Assembly (NCBI GenBank): GCA_947652605.1
Contig: OX393583.1
Location: 9,527,222 to 9,591,221 of the forward strand
Origin: Elmis aenea
Taxonomy: Eukaryota > Arthropoda > Insecta > Coleoptera > Elmidae
Reading direction: 5' to 3'
DNA: 64,000 nucleotides
Below are positions 23,001-32,848 of the stretch, piece by piece. Made by a program: the position numbers and the translations under genes. A model generated the notes under the pieces. That model searched no databases and had not been told where the DNA came from. It saw only the letters and a list, made by a program, of their open reading frames with translations. Every line of letters starts with the position of its first letter. Positions within the stretch are counted from its first letter, which is position 1.

Positions 23001-26000
23001 ATCGTTCAATGGACAACAAACTTTAGCTACTTTGCCGACAAAACCGCAAGTGGCTTTTTGCACTAGTCGAAGGTCCTCTTGTGGTGTTGGGTAGGTGTTC
23101 AAAATTGACACATATTGGGGACAACCCGGTAGCAAAATACAAGTTCCTTTTTTCTGCAGCGGTGTTCTACAGGGCTCGCCATCATTACGTTCTAAACAAA
23201 AAAATAAAAATTAACGCAAATAAGGGTGATTGAAGTTATCGTTAATTATCAGAGCCAGATAATTGATGACCACAGAAAAAAAAATACCAAAGTCATAATC
23301 ACACAATTTTAAGTAATTTCTAAAACTAATTCTATTGCGTAAATAAAATAAACCGTATCTTTTTAATTAAAACATAAAAACTTTATTTAACTGACTATAA
23401 GTTAAAATACAACTTAGTATTTAAGGCAGGAACTCGAACGGAACCGGAACCGGAACGGACCAGTGCTTTTTTCAGAAACCGTGAACCGGAACTAAACCTT
23501 TTATTTTAAAAAATCACAAAACCGCAAAACCGAACCGGATCGACTGCTGTGAACCGGTTCAAACCGCTTCAACCGGTTCACACCACGATTCGGTTCCATT
23601 TTTTGTTTAAACGACATTGTAAATTTTTTATTTTCGTAATTTTGATCGGAACATTTTACCAAAAATTTTAGACAGTTCAATTAATAAATATGAATTGTAA
23701 TAAAATTTTGCATTAAACCGGAACCGGAACTGAACCGTTGCTGCCGAACCGGTTGCCGAATCATTATAAGATAAAAACCGGTTGTTCGGAACGTAAACCA
23801 AAAAGTTAAAATTTATCGAACCGGTAATCGGAAGTGAACCGTTACTCTTTACAGTTCGGGCTCTTTTATTACTAAAATGTTTTTTCGAGTTTCTTGTATT
23901 TCAACAAAATAATTCGTTAGCTTAAATGCATGTTATAAAAGGATGCTTTATCATAGATAAAACGTCATTTTCAAAAATGAGGTTAATTTGAATGCCTTGA
24001 GCGGCACTTTTAACTTTTTATACACACACACCTACACAAGCATTGTATGGCAAAACTTATTTGATGGCCAAACCAGTTTATTTAAATACCATTGACAAAA
24101 TATAATTTGAAAGTTCTTCCAAATATATTAAAATATAATTATGAACATTACAAAAAATCTTAAAGATACAGATATACAGGGTGTCCCCGTTATCACCGCA
24201 AATATTTTAAGTGGTGATAGAGGACCTTTTTCTAAGAAAAAATTTCAAGTACAATTTTTTTCTAAAATCAAATGCTAAGCAGTTATCAACACTTACTTGA
24301 TTTTTTTACACTTCTGCATTTATAAGATTCTGTAGCCGAAAATATCAATTTTATCGTAAAATACCTGTAAGCTTTTTAATAGAGCATGAAATTTTCTACA
24401 AAATTAGTTCTATTTATTTTTTGACTACAGGCAATGGTTTGAGAGTTATAAAGCAGTTTGTACAAAAAAATGTAAAAAATTTACAAAATTTAATTGTTTC
24501 TTAGACTTTGCAACCGCTGTATCTTTAAAACGAAAGGTTGTACAAAAAAACCGACGGTCCATTGCGGATAGCAAATTTTATGGGCTACAACTTTGGTCCA
24601 GTGAAATTTTTTGAAAATCAAACCGATTTTCCGGAAAAGCTGAAAATAAGGAATAGAGTGCAAAAACAAATATTGTTTTGTATTTAAAAATGCTTTTAAA
24701 GAGAGTGCGATTACGTGATTGAAAATGATGGAGGTCATTTTGAACACTTATTGAAGTAATTTTGTGGTTAGGTACATGTTAATTTTATTGCGTCCAGATG
24801 GATTTGCATTGTTTTGCATTTTATCGTTTTTTTTTTCACCTTTTCACTATTATAAACATTTCTATGATACATTTAGTTTTATTGAACAACATATTTACCG
24901 AAGTTGTAGTCCGTTAAATGCCTTATCCGCAATAGGCATCCGTTTTCCTCTACGACGTTTCGTTAAAAAGATGCGGCGTTTTTAAAAATTTACATAACTT
25001 ATTTATATGCAATTTTACAATTTTTTGTTAAATTTGTTCGTTAGCTCCTTAAAAAAAATGACAAGGGGTGGTTTTCTGAAGAATCTCAAACTTCATAAAA
25101 AGCTTTGAAACTTATGAGATACATAATTTTATGAATGTTGCCGATGCTATGGCATTTTTAAATACAAAATATCATAATTAACGGGAGTTTTTGTTTTTCG
25201 AAAACGATAAAATGCAAAACAATGCAAATCCATCTGGACACAATAAAATTAACATGTAACCACAAAATTACTTCAAAAAGTGTTCAAAATGACCTCCATC
25301 ATTTTCAATCACGTAATCGCACTCTCTTTAAAAGCATTTTTAAATACAAAACCATATTTGTAGGAAATTTTGTTTTTGCACTCTATTCCATATTTTCAGC
25401 TTTTCCGGAAAAACGGTTTGATTTTCAAAAAACTTCACTTGACCAAAGTTGTAGCCCATAAAATTTGCTATCCGGAATGGGCCGTCGGTTTTTTTGTACA
25501 ACCTTTCGTTTTAAAGATACAGCGGTTGCAAAGTCTAAGAAATAATTAAATTTTGTTAATTTTTTACATTTTTTTGTACAAACTGCCTTATAACTCTCAA
25601 ACCATTGCCTGTAGACAAAAAATGAATAAAACTAATTTTGTAGATAATTTCATGTTCTATTAAAAAGCTTTTAGGTATTTTACAATAAAATTGATATTTT
25701 CGGCTACAGAGTCTTATAAATGCAGAAGTGTAAAAAAATCAAGTAAGTGTTGATATCAGCTTAGCATTTGATTTTAGGAAAAAAAATTACTTGAAATTTT
25801 TTCTTAGAAAAAGGTCCTCTATCACCACTTAAAATATTCGCGGTGATAATGGGGACACCCTGTATGTAGGTGAATAAAACTTATGAAAAAAGGTGACGTT
25901 TTTAATTTTTTAATTCTATAATCAAGCGTCGGTTATTTTTCTTTTTTTCACGACTGTACATTTAATATAATACGTTTCTTTTTACTGCACAGCTTCGCGC

Positions 26001-26945
26001 TGAATCATTTTGCTGTAAATCGTCTAACGAATGAGACTTTTTATTGAGACAATCGAATAAAATTTTTATTTTTAAAACTGAAACTGGTGGCTCCTTCACA
26101 TCGATACTTAGCTTTCTTTCGTTCCAAAAAATTAAATTTTGCATCAGTTACGTTACAGCGAGGTAACTCTGGCATAGGTACTATAAAACGATGTATTTCT
26201 GGATTTCATTTAACGTTTTCTTTGAAGTTCAAGCTTAAAAATGTGACAAGTAAAAACTTGACAAAAATATTAAATAACCCAAGATAATTTTTAGACCATG
26301 CTATATCCTTGACTCGGAGTTCTTTAAAAATCACATGATTTCATTAAAAATAAAAGCGAATGACGTCAAACTAATAATGTAAAACACTTTGCCATAATCT
26401 TCAAGTTTGAAAAATATTTTGATGTTGTTTTTATTTACCCAAAAATAAAGAACGTTGTATATTACCGCCCAAACGTTCCTAAATCCTGTCATTCGCCTCC
26501 GCAAAAAGCACGAACCGTTTCATGATAAACAAACTAATTAACCATACACGTTAATAAAAATAGAAGAATTTATTACTGCAATATAATTTCAACCCGTTTC
26601 CATACTTTGCGTTTTGTTTTTAACAGTTTTAGCTTTTATTTCTAACAGAAACACATCAAAAGTACTTCAATAACATTGAATAACTAACAATATTGCTTTT
26701 TATATAAATAAATATAGATGTAATTTAATGATGTAAACAAACAGGACCTTGATTGACACGACAGCGTTATCATGTTACAAAGAAACAAATAAGCAATCAG
26801 TCTCATCTACATTTTAGAATAAAAGCACCACTTGCTGGAAATATCGATACCGGATCATGTCGATAATAATAAAAAATAACTTACGTGCAGTAACTACAGA
26901 AAAAATACAATAAAAAACTGTAATAAGCAACAAACGCACGTCCAT
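14012..26945 (-). CDS. Clip-domain serine protease, trypsin-like (seven exons)
   Basis: Secreted clip-domain protease zymogen, 374 aa. Exons in transcript order are 26945-26885, 23191-22979, 20215-20081, 20021-19916, 18015-17828, 17772-17639 and 14299-14012; the phases (1, 1, 1, 2, 1, 0) are continuous. Residues 1-20 ([20 protein letters not shown]) are a signal peptide. The clip domain has Cys 28, 38, 44, 69, 79 and 80. Cys107 is the inter-domain cysteine. Activation is predicted at Arg114-Leu115 (AER|LIGG). The triad is His159 (TAAHC), Asp221 (HDIALLRL) and Ser319 (RGDSGGP). Asp313 at the base of the S1 pocket predicts cleavage after Arg or Lys. The exon 3 donor is GTCGGT; this choice is needed to give [14 protein letters not shown]. 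Family members act in haemolymph cascades such as Toll activation and melanisation; which one applies here cannot be told. The introns are large and full of transposable elements. Confidence 0.92.
14776..16102 (-). mobile_element. Internally deleted non-LTR retrotransposon with 13-bp target duplication
   Basis: Flanked by GTTTTGGAAACTT at 14763-14775 and 16103-16115. In minus orientation it has a 5' region (16102-15736), a complete ORF1 (15735-15199), then only the C-terminal piece of ORF2 (about 15138-14800, with [19 protein letters not shown]) and a 3' tail of AAG triplets (14776-14790). The endonuclease and reverse transcriptase are absent. It is thus a full-ended but internally deleted copy that must have been mobilised in trans, or deleted later. 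It lies in the last intron of protease gene 2. A 3'-end-only relative is at 46765-46822. Confidence 0.85.
15199..15735 (-). CDS. Retrotransposon ORF1 protein (coiled coil, RNA-binding-like)
   Basis: A 178-codon frame in the internally deleted retrotransposon. The N-terminal 90 residues are highly charged and heptad-like (many Glu/Lys/Arg, e.g. [18 protein letters not shown]), consistent with a coiled coil. The C-terminal half begins NNIVLKGI and runs through [16 protein letters not shown], resembling the RRM-like fold of L1-type ORF1 proteins. The frame is intact, which suggests recent insertion. There are no CCHC knuckles. The resemblance is by pattern only. Confidence 0.6.
   Translation of the reverse strand: MTATEIKPDINMEEVKAMFESIRKELREGFNECNEQIRKLTEKMIEREEKGEEENQGMQKRTKRLEDSTEAQEKERKINNIVLKGINTQQEKLEGVQEFIWKEIGATVDVTESYKVGNKPGQQVVIARLDNGRQKLEVMKNKRKMKGRKLYTTNYIHGMEWNRNWQERRENKHSDSKN
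16280..17075 (+). pseudogene. hAT transposase fossil
   Basis: Broken plus-strand frames read in order as the C-terminal part of a hAT transposase. They include [29 protein letters not shown] and [19 protein letters not shown] near 16320-16520, then an [18 protein letters not shown] segment near 16570. [15 protein letters not shown] segment lies near 16815, with a distant dimerisation-region-like piece to 17075. Many stops and frameshifts. No terminal repeats recognised. A short direct duplication of CGTTTATTTGCATTTTTTAG occurs at 16119-16166, just upstream. Located in the last intron of protease gene 2. Confidence 0.5.
18890..19450 (-). repeat. Dispersed repeat copy 2 (uninterrupted)
   Basis: Reverse-orientation partner of 1165-2005 without the 296-bp MITE; it supplies the empty site at 19243-19252. 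No coding capacity. It lies in the intron between the Asp and His exons of protease gene 2. Confidence 0.7.
20885..21646 (+). pseudogene. CR1/Jockey-type reverse transcriptase fragment
   Basis: Begins out of frame with [19 protein letters not shown], then an open frame from 21002 with the RT blocks FRRAFETI (the usual motif A Asp pattern), [31 protein letters not shown] and [15 protein letters not shown]. It is truncated at both ends, with one frameshift near 20990. It lies in the intron between exons 2 and 3 of protease gene 2, in antisense orientation. A decayed relative of the 3' part is at 35490-35905. Confidence 0.8.
22300..22945. repeat. 181-bp tandem repeat, about 3.6 units
   Basis: The phrase GATATTGACTTGAAATTTT recurs with unit starts at about 22300, 22481, 22662 and 22843, exactly 181 bp apart. 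The units are nearly identical for the first three and more diverged in the last. The open frames inside are repeat artefacts. The array ends about 35 bp from the splice donor of the clip exon (22979) of protease gene 2. Confidence 0.93.
23427..23870. repeat. hAT-like element with CGGAACCGG motif arrays
   Basis: Starts CAGGAACTCGAACGGAACC and ends near GTTCGGGCTC. Clusters of GAACCGG/CCGGTTC occupy both ends (23437-23590 and 23710-23850) around an AT-rich core. This is the same layout as the GGAGC element at 10.5 kb. A target-site duplication was not identified, so the class is inferred from the layout. Confidence 0.5.
24177..25862. mobile_element. 1.7-kb foldback element, TA-CAGGGTG ends
   Basis: Arms of about 650 bp (24177-24830 and about 25199-25862) are reverse complements, around a unique centre of about 360 bp. 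The termini are CAGGGTGTCCCC and GGGGACACCCTG, each next to TA. The arms differ in sequence from those of the 12.1 kb element although the termini match. It lies in intron 1 of protease gene 2. Confidence 0.92.
25863..26884. other. Intron 1 remainder of protease gene 2
   Basis: AT-rich intronic DNA between the foldback element and the signal-peptide exon. No convincing coding frame, repeat border or regulatory site was seen. Confidence 0.5.
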
Positions 26946-27399
26946 AATTATCTAGACACAGTTTATGTATGTTCAATTGGCCTTCCTCAACACTGGTGAA
27001 CAGCCAGAATCAAACTGTTGCAACATAATGATATGTAGATATGTATAAATGTCTGTCCGAGAAACGGTTAAGTCGATAAATAATTTGAATTCTTATGTAA
27101 ATATTTGTCTGTATTTCGAGAACGTTGTTCAGTACAAGGGAATTAATTGGTTGTTAACAAAGTAGCTAAACTTGCTGGTCTTGTGTTTGAATAAAGCTAA
27201 GATTTTGCCTATAAAAATATATTACCAAAAGTGGTTTTAGCCAGGATGACCACAGCGCAAACTGCATTTTAAGTGGATGATACATACAAGGTGTGACAAT
27301 TAAGTTCCAGGACTGATTTAATTCTGCTGTTGCTACTGGCATGTTATGCCAGTATTATTGTACAAAGCAGCAGTTAGCGTTAACATTCTTTTATTTAGC

Positions 27400-29093
27400 C
27401 ATGAGTCTTTCTACTGTTAGGTGTGGGACTGTTGAGTTGTGTTGTGCTGACTTTTTTCCATCTTTTTCTGTCTTGTGCTACATTTTTTATGTCTTTTCAT
27501 TTGATGTTTCTATCCGTTGCTGCTGTTTTAACTTCGTCATGCCAGGTTTTTCTCGGTCTTCCTCTTTTCTCTCTCTATGATCTTGCTTCATAGGCTTTTC
27601 TGGTTAACCTTGCTTCTTTCATCCTATAGATGTGACCCTAGACCCAATCATCCCAGCTGTCTTCCTTTTATTTTTGTTTCAACTGATTTTATCTTTAATT
27701 GTTCTTTGCATGTTCATTTCTGATTCCATCTTTTTTTGGTTTTTCCTTGGATTTTTCTTAGATATTCCATTTCTGCTGCATTCACTCGGCTACTATTTTT
27801 GTTTGTGAGTGTCCACGTTTCACTTCCGTATAAAACTGCCGGAGTTGCTACCTTTTGACCACTTCCACTTTAGTTCGTTTTGGGGACTTTTCTATTTCCA
27901 AAAAATGTTGTTCTTAAACTGTTAAATATTCTTCCCACATTTCCTGTCCTTTAGCTTGTTTTTTGTCCATTCTACCATTTTTCTCTATGATCCTCTATTA
28001 ACCTTTCTTCTTTCATCCTATAAATGTGACCCAACCATCCCAGCTGCCTTTCTTGTATTTTGTTTCAATTGATTTTATCTTGAATTGTTCTCTATGTTTC
28101 GTTTCTGATTCTATCGTCTTTGGTTTTTCCTTGGATTTTTCTTAGAATTCTCATTTCGGCTGCATTCACTCGACTACTATTTTTATGTGTGAGTGTCCAC
28201 GTATCACTTCCGTATAAAAGTGCCGGAGTTACTACCTTTTTTACCACTTCCACTTTTGTTGGTTTTGGGACTTCTCTATTTCCAAAAGATTTGTTCTTAA
28301 ACTGTAAAATATTCTTCGCAGATTTTCTGTCCTTTCGCCTATTTCCTTGTTCATTCCTCCAATTTTCTCTATGATCACTCCTAAATATTTAAAGCTTTCT
28401 ACCTGTTCCAACCTAAGCCTATTAAAATTGATGTTATGCCCTTTGTTCTCTGTTGTAACTATCATAGTTTTAGTTTTTTCGGTATTTATTTTCATATTAA
28501 TTTTTTCCAATTCCTGGTTTACAGTTTCTAAATTATGTTGCAGATTTTTTTTTGTTCTGCGACTAAGACCATGTCGTGTGCGAATATTAGCTCAGTTATG
28601 TTTATTTTTTCCATTTTCCAGTCGCCTTGGTGAAACGGTCTCATTTTTTGTTTTACTTTTTTAATAACTCCATCTATAACTACTGAGAATAATAATGGAT
28701 CCTTGTTTTAAGCCTTCTTTTGTTTCAAACTCTACCGATTCTTCATTTTGTGTTCTTACAATATTAACAGTTTTGTCGTACATCGCTTTTATTATGGCGA
28801 TTGTTTCTATTTCTATTCCCTTCCTTCTTAGGCTCCTCCATGCGTCTTTTCTTTTGATTTTATCGAATGCTTTTTCCAAGTCTATAAAGCATAAATGTAT
28901 TTGTTTTTTGTTAAGCCCTTTTCGATTGTTTGTCTTAATATAAACACTGGGTCTTGTGCACTCCTTCCTCTTCTAAAACCTTAGCGGTATTCTTCTAGTG
29001 TGTTTTCTATTTTTACTTTTAGTTTGCCTTCCATTACTCTTGCCAGTATTTTCCCTGGTACACTCATTAACGTTATTCCTCTATTGTTGGAAC
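27400..29093 (-). pseudogene. Non-LTR retrotransposon ORF2, 3' portion (split by hAT)
   Basis: Minus-strand RT remnants: [20 protein letters not shown] and EGLKQGS near 28880-28720, then KINTEKTKTMIV and ESFKYLGVIIEKIG near 28490-28370, then the C-terminal tail towards 27400. There are many frame breaks. The tail contains a direct duplication of about 390 bp (27595-27950 against about 27990-28340). The upstream part continues at 31683-31910, beyond the inserted hAT element. Related copies are at 58660-59405 and possibly 48655-49345. Confidence 0.7.
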
Positions 29094-31682
29094 CAGGGTT
29101 GAGCAGATTTAAATCAATTGATTTAAATCATGATTTAAATCAAGTGATTTTTTTAAAAAAATCATTGATTTAAATCACTTATTATATGAGTAGGTAATAA
29201 AACATTTATAACAAAACAAAATTTTATTTTCTCAAATAAAAAAAACATTAGGTATATGGTATTTATGTATATAAGTATTTAAAAAAAAACAACAGTTCTT
29301 ATATGTATATACGTATTAAATACATACTTATACGTAACGTAACGAAACGTAATTCATTTAAAATAATATATAATAATATAGATTTATAAATTTTTGGTAT
29401 TGTAATGTTGGAATAAAAATACCAGTTTTGCAGCCTTTTCAGTTCCCAGTTTATTTCTTATTGTCGAATGGACCAATCCAAATGTTGAAAAAATTCTTTC
29501 AACTGAGGCCGAAGAAGTTACACTGCACATTAGTTGTGTTAATATTGGCAACACTTTATTAATATCGGAAACATCTTTTTGTGATTTCCACCACTGTATT
29601 GGAGTAACATTATTAATAATTTCCTCACGAAACATAACAGATTTAAATGGATCAGATTTAGCTTCAAATTTTATTATTATGGGTAATAAACCACTGTGTG
29701 GGTAACTTTCTGTTGCTACTTTTAAAGCTGCGTCTTTTTCATTATATTTTAAAGGAAATTTTGTTTTTCTAGGGTCTAATAAATAAGCCAAAAAATGGTA
29801 CGGTGTCAAAGCTTGAGCATATCGTTTTTGAAATGCAGCCATTTGTTTAATATTTAATGTAATAGTATCATCAAAAACAGCCTCAAGTTCTTTCCATGCT
29901 TCTACAGCATCAGCTAAAAATGCATCTGTTCTTTGTAATTTGTCTAAAGTTACGAAAATTGGTTTTATTATTTTTAAAAAATCTTCTGCCGATCGTTTCA
30001 GTTTAATGTTAGACACCTTTTGGAATATTAAAGAATCAATTTGGTCTTTGTTCTCTTCACAAATTTGTAACAATTTCTGCCATTCTTGTGTAAATATTTC
30101 CAAGCAATCTGCAAGAGTATTCCATCTTACGTCTTGAGGCAATATTAACGCCTTACCTCCGGCAGCTTTATATTTAGCACTTGCCAAATGATTATTACGG
30201 AAATACTTAACAACATGCACAACATTTTCTTTAATATCGCGTATTTGCAAGTCCTTGGAAAGTAAATTTAGAATGTGTGCTGAACATCCATAGGTTATCA
30301 CATTTACATCGGTTACTTCATTTTTAATGTTTTCTCTCATTTTGCTCATATTAGCTGCATTATCTGTAACGAAACTTGAAACTGCACAATTATATTGAGT
30401 TTTGCACTTATTTATTAAACTGATTGCTATACTTGTTAAATAATCGGCTGTATGTGCATGTCCTGATGTATCTATACTTTCAAGGAGGAAGGTTGATCCA
30501 TAATCTGTTGTTACAGTAGCGCAAATTATCGGTTCGTTATGTACATTTAACCAACCATCTAAGGAAAGGCAAACCGAACTATTTGTTAATTTTGCAAGAC
30601 ATTTTTCTTTTTCTTCCATGTACACTTCATTTAATAATGTTGAAGATACAGCGAACCTAGAAGGTGGTGAATAACCTGGCCGTAACATTTCGATTGCTTT
30701 TATCACTTCTGGTTGTTCGATACATCTGAAACTACTATTTATCGCATAAATAGCTTTTGCGATTTGTCTATCAAGATTTTTCTTTAACTCGTTAGAAGTA
30801 CGCACTACAAATGATTTCATTAATAAATTTTCAGTCATTTCTTTTTTTTTTAGCAGGTGGTGAGCTTATATTTGTATTTGTATCCATTCTAGACGTACTA
30901 GGTTGTGGATCAAAAAACTCTTTTGGTTGACTTGTTTCTATGGTGGTAGGATTAGAATCTGTGTCAGTATCTTCTGTATTACATTCAGTAACTTCATTCA
31001 TATGCATTTGTTTCTTCTGACATTTTTCACGGTGTGCTTTTAATCTTTGTACCAGACCTTGTATTTCTTCTTTGCAATATTTACAAACTGCTCTGCTCCC
31101 AGCTTTCCCTTTCAATTTGTTTGATTTTTCTATAAAATGTTGCCAAACACTATCCCTTTTCCTTCCTGACATTATGTTGCGTTTATTTATGTGATGTGTA
31201 CACGTTTGCTAACTAAAATGAACTGAATAACAGAATCTGGGATACCCTTACATACAAAACTGCATTTGCATGTTTAGACAAGTATTTTCAGGCATAGAAT
31301 TCGATCACAGGTCACATATAGTTGATGATGAATAGCAAGCATGGTTTTGTAGATCATATACTACACTTTGAAATATAAATATAATCATACTGTTTATTGC
31401 TTGTTAAGACAAAGACTTAATTATATATAACATCACTATTTAGCACTGATTTTTTTCGAAATTTTTATTCATTATATTTAATTTTTTATTTTAACAAAAA
31501 TTCTCCAATGAATTAAATATATTGGTTATTAAATATATTAGCACAAAACAGAAATAGCATGCAAATATGAACATTTGATTTAATTTTTAAAAAATCTGAT
31601 TTAAATCAAAAAAATCTGATTTAAATTAAATAAATCGATTTTTTTGATTTTTTTTTAAAAATCATGATTTTTATCAACCCTG
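29094..31682 (-). mobile_element. Near-intact BED-finger hAT transposon
   Basis: The termini are CAGGGTTGA and TCAACCCTG. Subterminal arrays of GATTTAAATC lie at both ends (29108-29175 and 31605-31640). The left flank is GTTGGAAC (29086-29093). The right flank is GTTCCAAC (31683-31690), its reverse complement rather than a direct copy. The element carries one transposase gene on the minus strand. It is inserted in a retrotransposon, which gives relative dating: the hAT is the younger of the two. Confidence 0.88.
29384..31172 (-). pseudogene. hAT transposase with N-terminal BED zinc finger (one frameshift)
   Basis: The first frame (31172-30831, 113 codons) has a BED-type finger with CKYC near residues 30-33 and LKAHREKC. 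The second (30838-29384, 484 codons) carries the RNase H-like hAT core: SLDGWLNVHNEPIICATV (Asp), SFVTDNAANM, then the C-terminal dimerisation block SSASVERIFSTFGLVH. The two frames meet in a run of ten A (30842-30851), so a single-base slip is the only visible lesion. Total coding is about 595 codons, a normal hAT length. Programmed frameshifting or a sequencing error in the homopolymer is also possible. Confidence 0.85.
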
Positions 31683-31910
31683 GTTCCAACAAGAAAGGGG
31701 ACAAAAGAGATTGTTCCAACAATCTCTTTTGTCCCCTTTCTTGTATGATGGTAGGATTATTCCACTGTTCCAATTCTTTGTTTTTTTTTCTTGATTCTAT
31801 TACTTTGTTCAGTAGAGCCCTTAGTGTTTTTTTTACTTCCATGTATTTATTCATTTTGATTTGTCTAATTTTTCCATCAACAAAAGTTAATAACAAATAT
31901 TTACTTTACA
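31683..31910 (-). pseudogene. Upstream continuation of split retrotransposon, with 26-bp inverted flank
   Basis: Continues the retrotransposon interrupted by the hAT element, reading minus. Positions 31690-31743 are a near-perfect palindrome (arms of 26 bp, CAAGAAAGGGGACAAAAGAG and its complement, centre CC). The intact relative near 59360-59390 has only the second half, so the first half is an inverted duplicate of the host flank at the hAT junction. Confidence 0.6.
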
Positions 31911-32380
31911 ATTAAATTAAATTCACGATTTATATATTACACACTTAACATGTTCTATTGAATTATCGAGTTTAATTCTTTTTTTAAACTAGTTAAAATA
32001 CCTGCATAAATAAACATGCACCAATATAATTCCATCATAAAATTAAACAAATTTTTTTTGAATGATTACGCATTTTTCACAGGAAAACCATGAATTAATA
32101 CAATTACTTTTTATTATAGGTTGCGTTTAATTTAATATCATAGCTGTAGTAAATACTAGAAACATGATTAAATTAACCTTACAAACAACTGAAACTCATT
32201 GTTTTAGTTTTCTCATGCAATCTTGATCAGATTATACACGACTTTCTCAATAACTTTGTTATTGTTTAATATTAATATGTTGAACAACATAATACTGAAT
32301 TGTAGAAAGAAATAATCTTCATTGGTAGTAACATAGCATACTGTGATACCTAGTAATTTTAAAATAACGATGCTTGTTAT
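31911..32380. other. AT-rich intergenic DNA
   Basis: No convincing gene, repeat border or RNA structure seen. Confidence 0.45.
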
Positions 32381-32848
32381 ACAGGGTGTCCCAGGAAAAC
32401 GAATTATTCTAGACATCGGTTATTAGTACAACTACAAAAATTAAGTAAAAGTTGTTTATGGTCATTTACCACATAAAATTACTTTAACCATACACAGTGT
32501 TTGGTTTTTTAGCACCAAATGTAACTTAGTTTTTTTTTTAAACAGAACATTCTGTATATTATGTTATTTTCATAAATGGAAAAATGTATAAAGTTTTTGC
32601 CTTTAATGCCTAGTTTTTGAGTTATTTAAGTTTGATAATTTTGAGAGGGACAGGACTCTAAAAAAATATTAATATTTCACAACTTAGCAATGTCAGAACG
32701 AATTACTCTGAAACTGTATTTTAAAAGAATATCATAGTGATTGCTGACTAGTTAAAATCTTAAAATGATACACAGGGTATATCATATCCCCAGCAATTTG
32801 GCTAAACTTCAGACACGAATAAGTCAATTTTCTAAATAGAACACTATA
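32381..32848. repeat. Single-arm relics of CAGGG-ended elements
   Basis: A CAGGGTGTCCC terminus at 32383 follows TA, and an internal CAGGGTATATC occurs at 32774. The DNA between has the style of the foldback arms elsewhere in the window, but no opposite arm was found here. Confidence 0.45.

Noticed and set aside
24490..25461. Mirror-image frames on both strands around 24.5-25.5 kb
   Set aside because: Arms of the 24177-25862 foldback; no independent coding signal.
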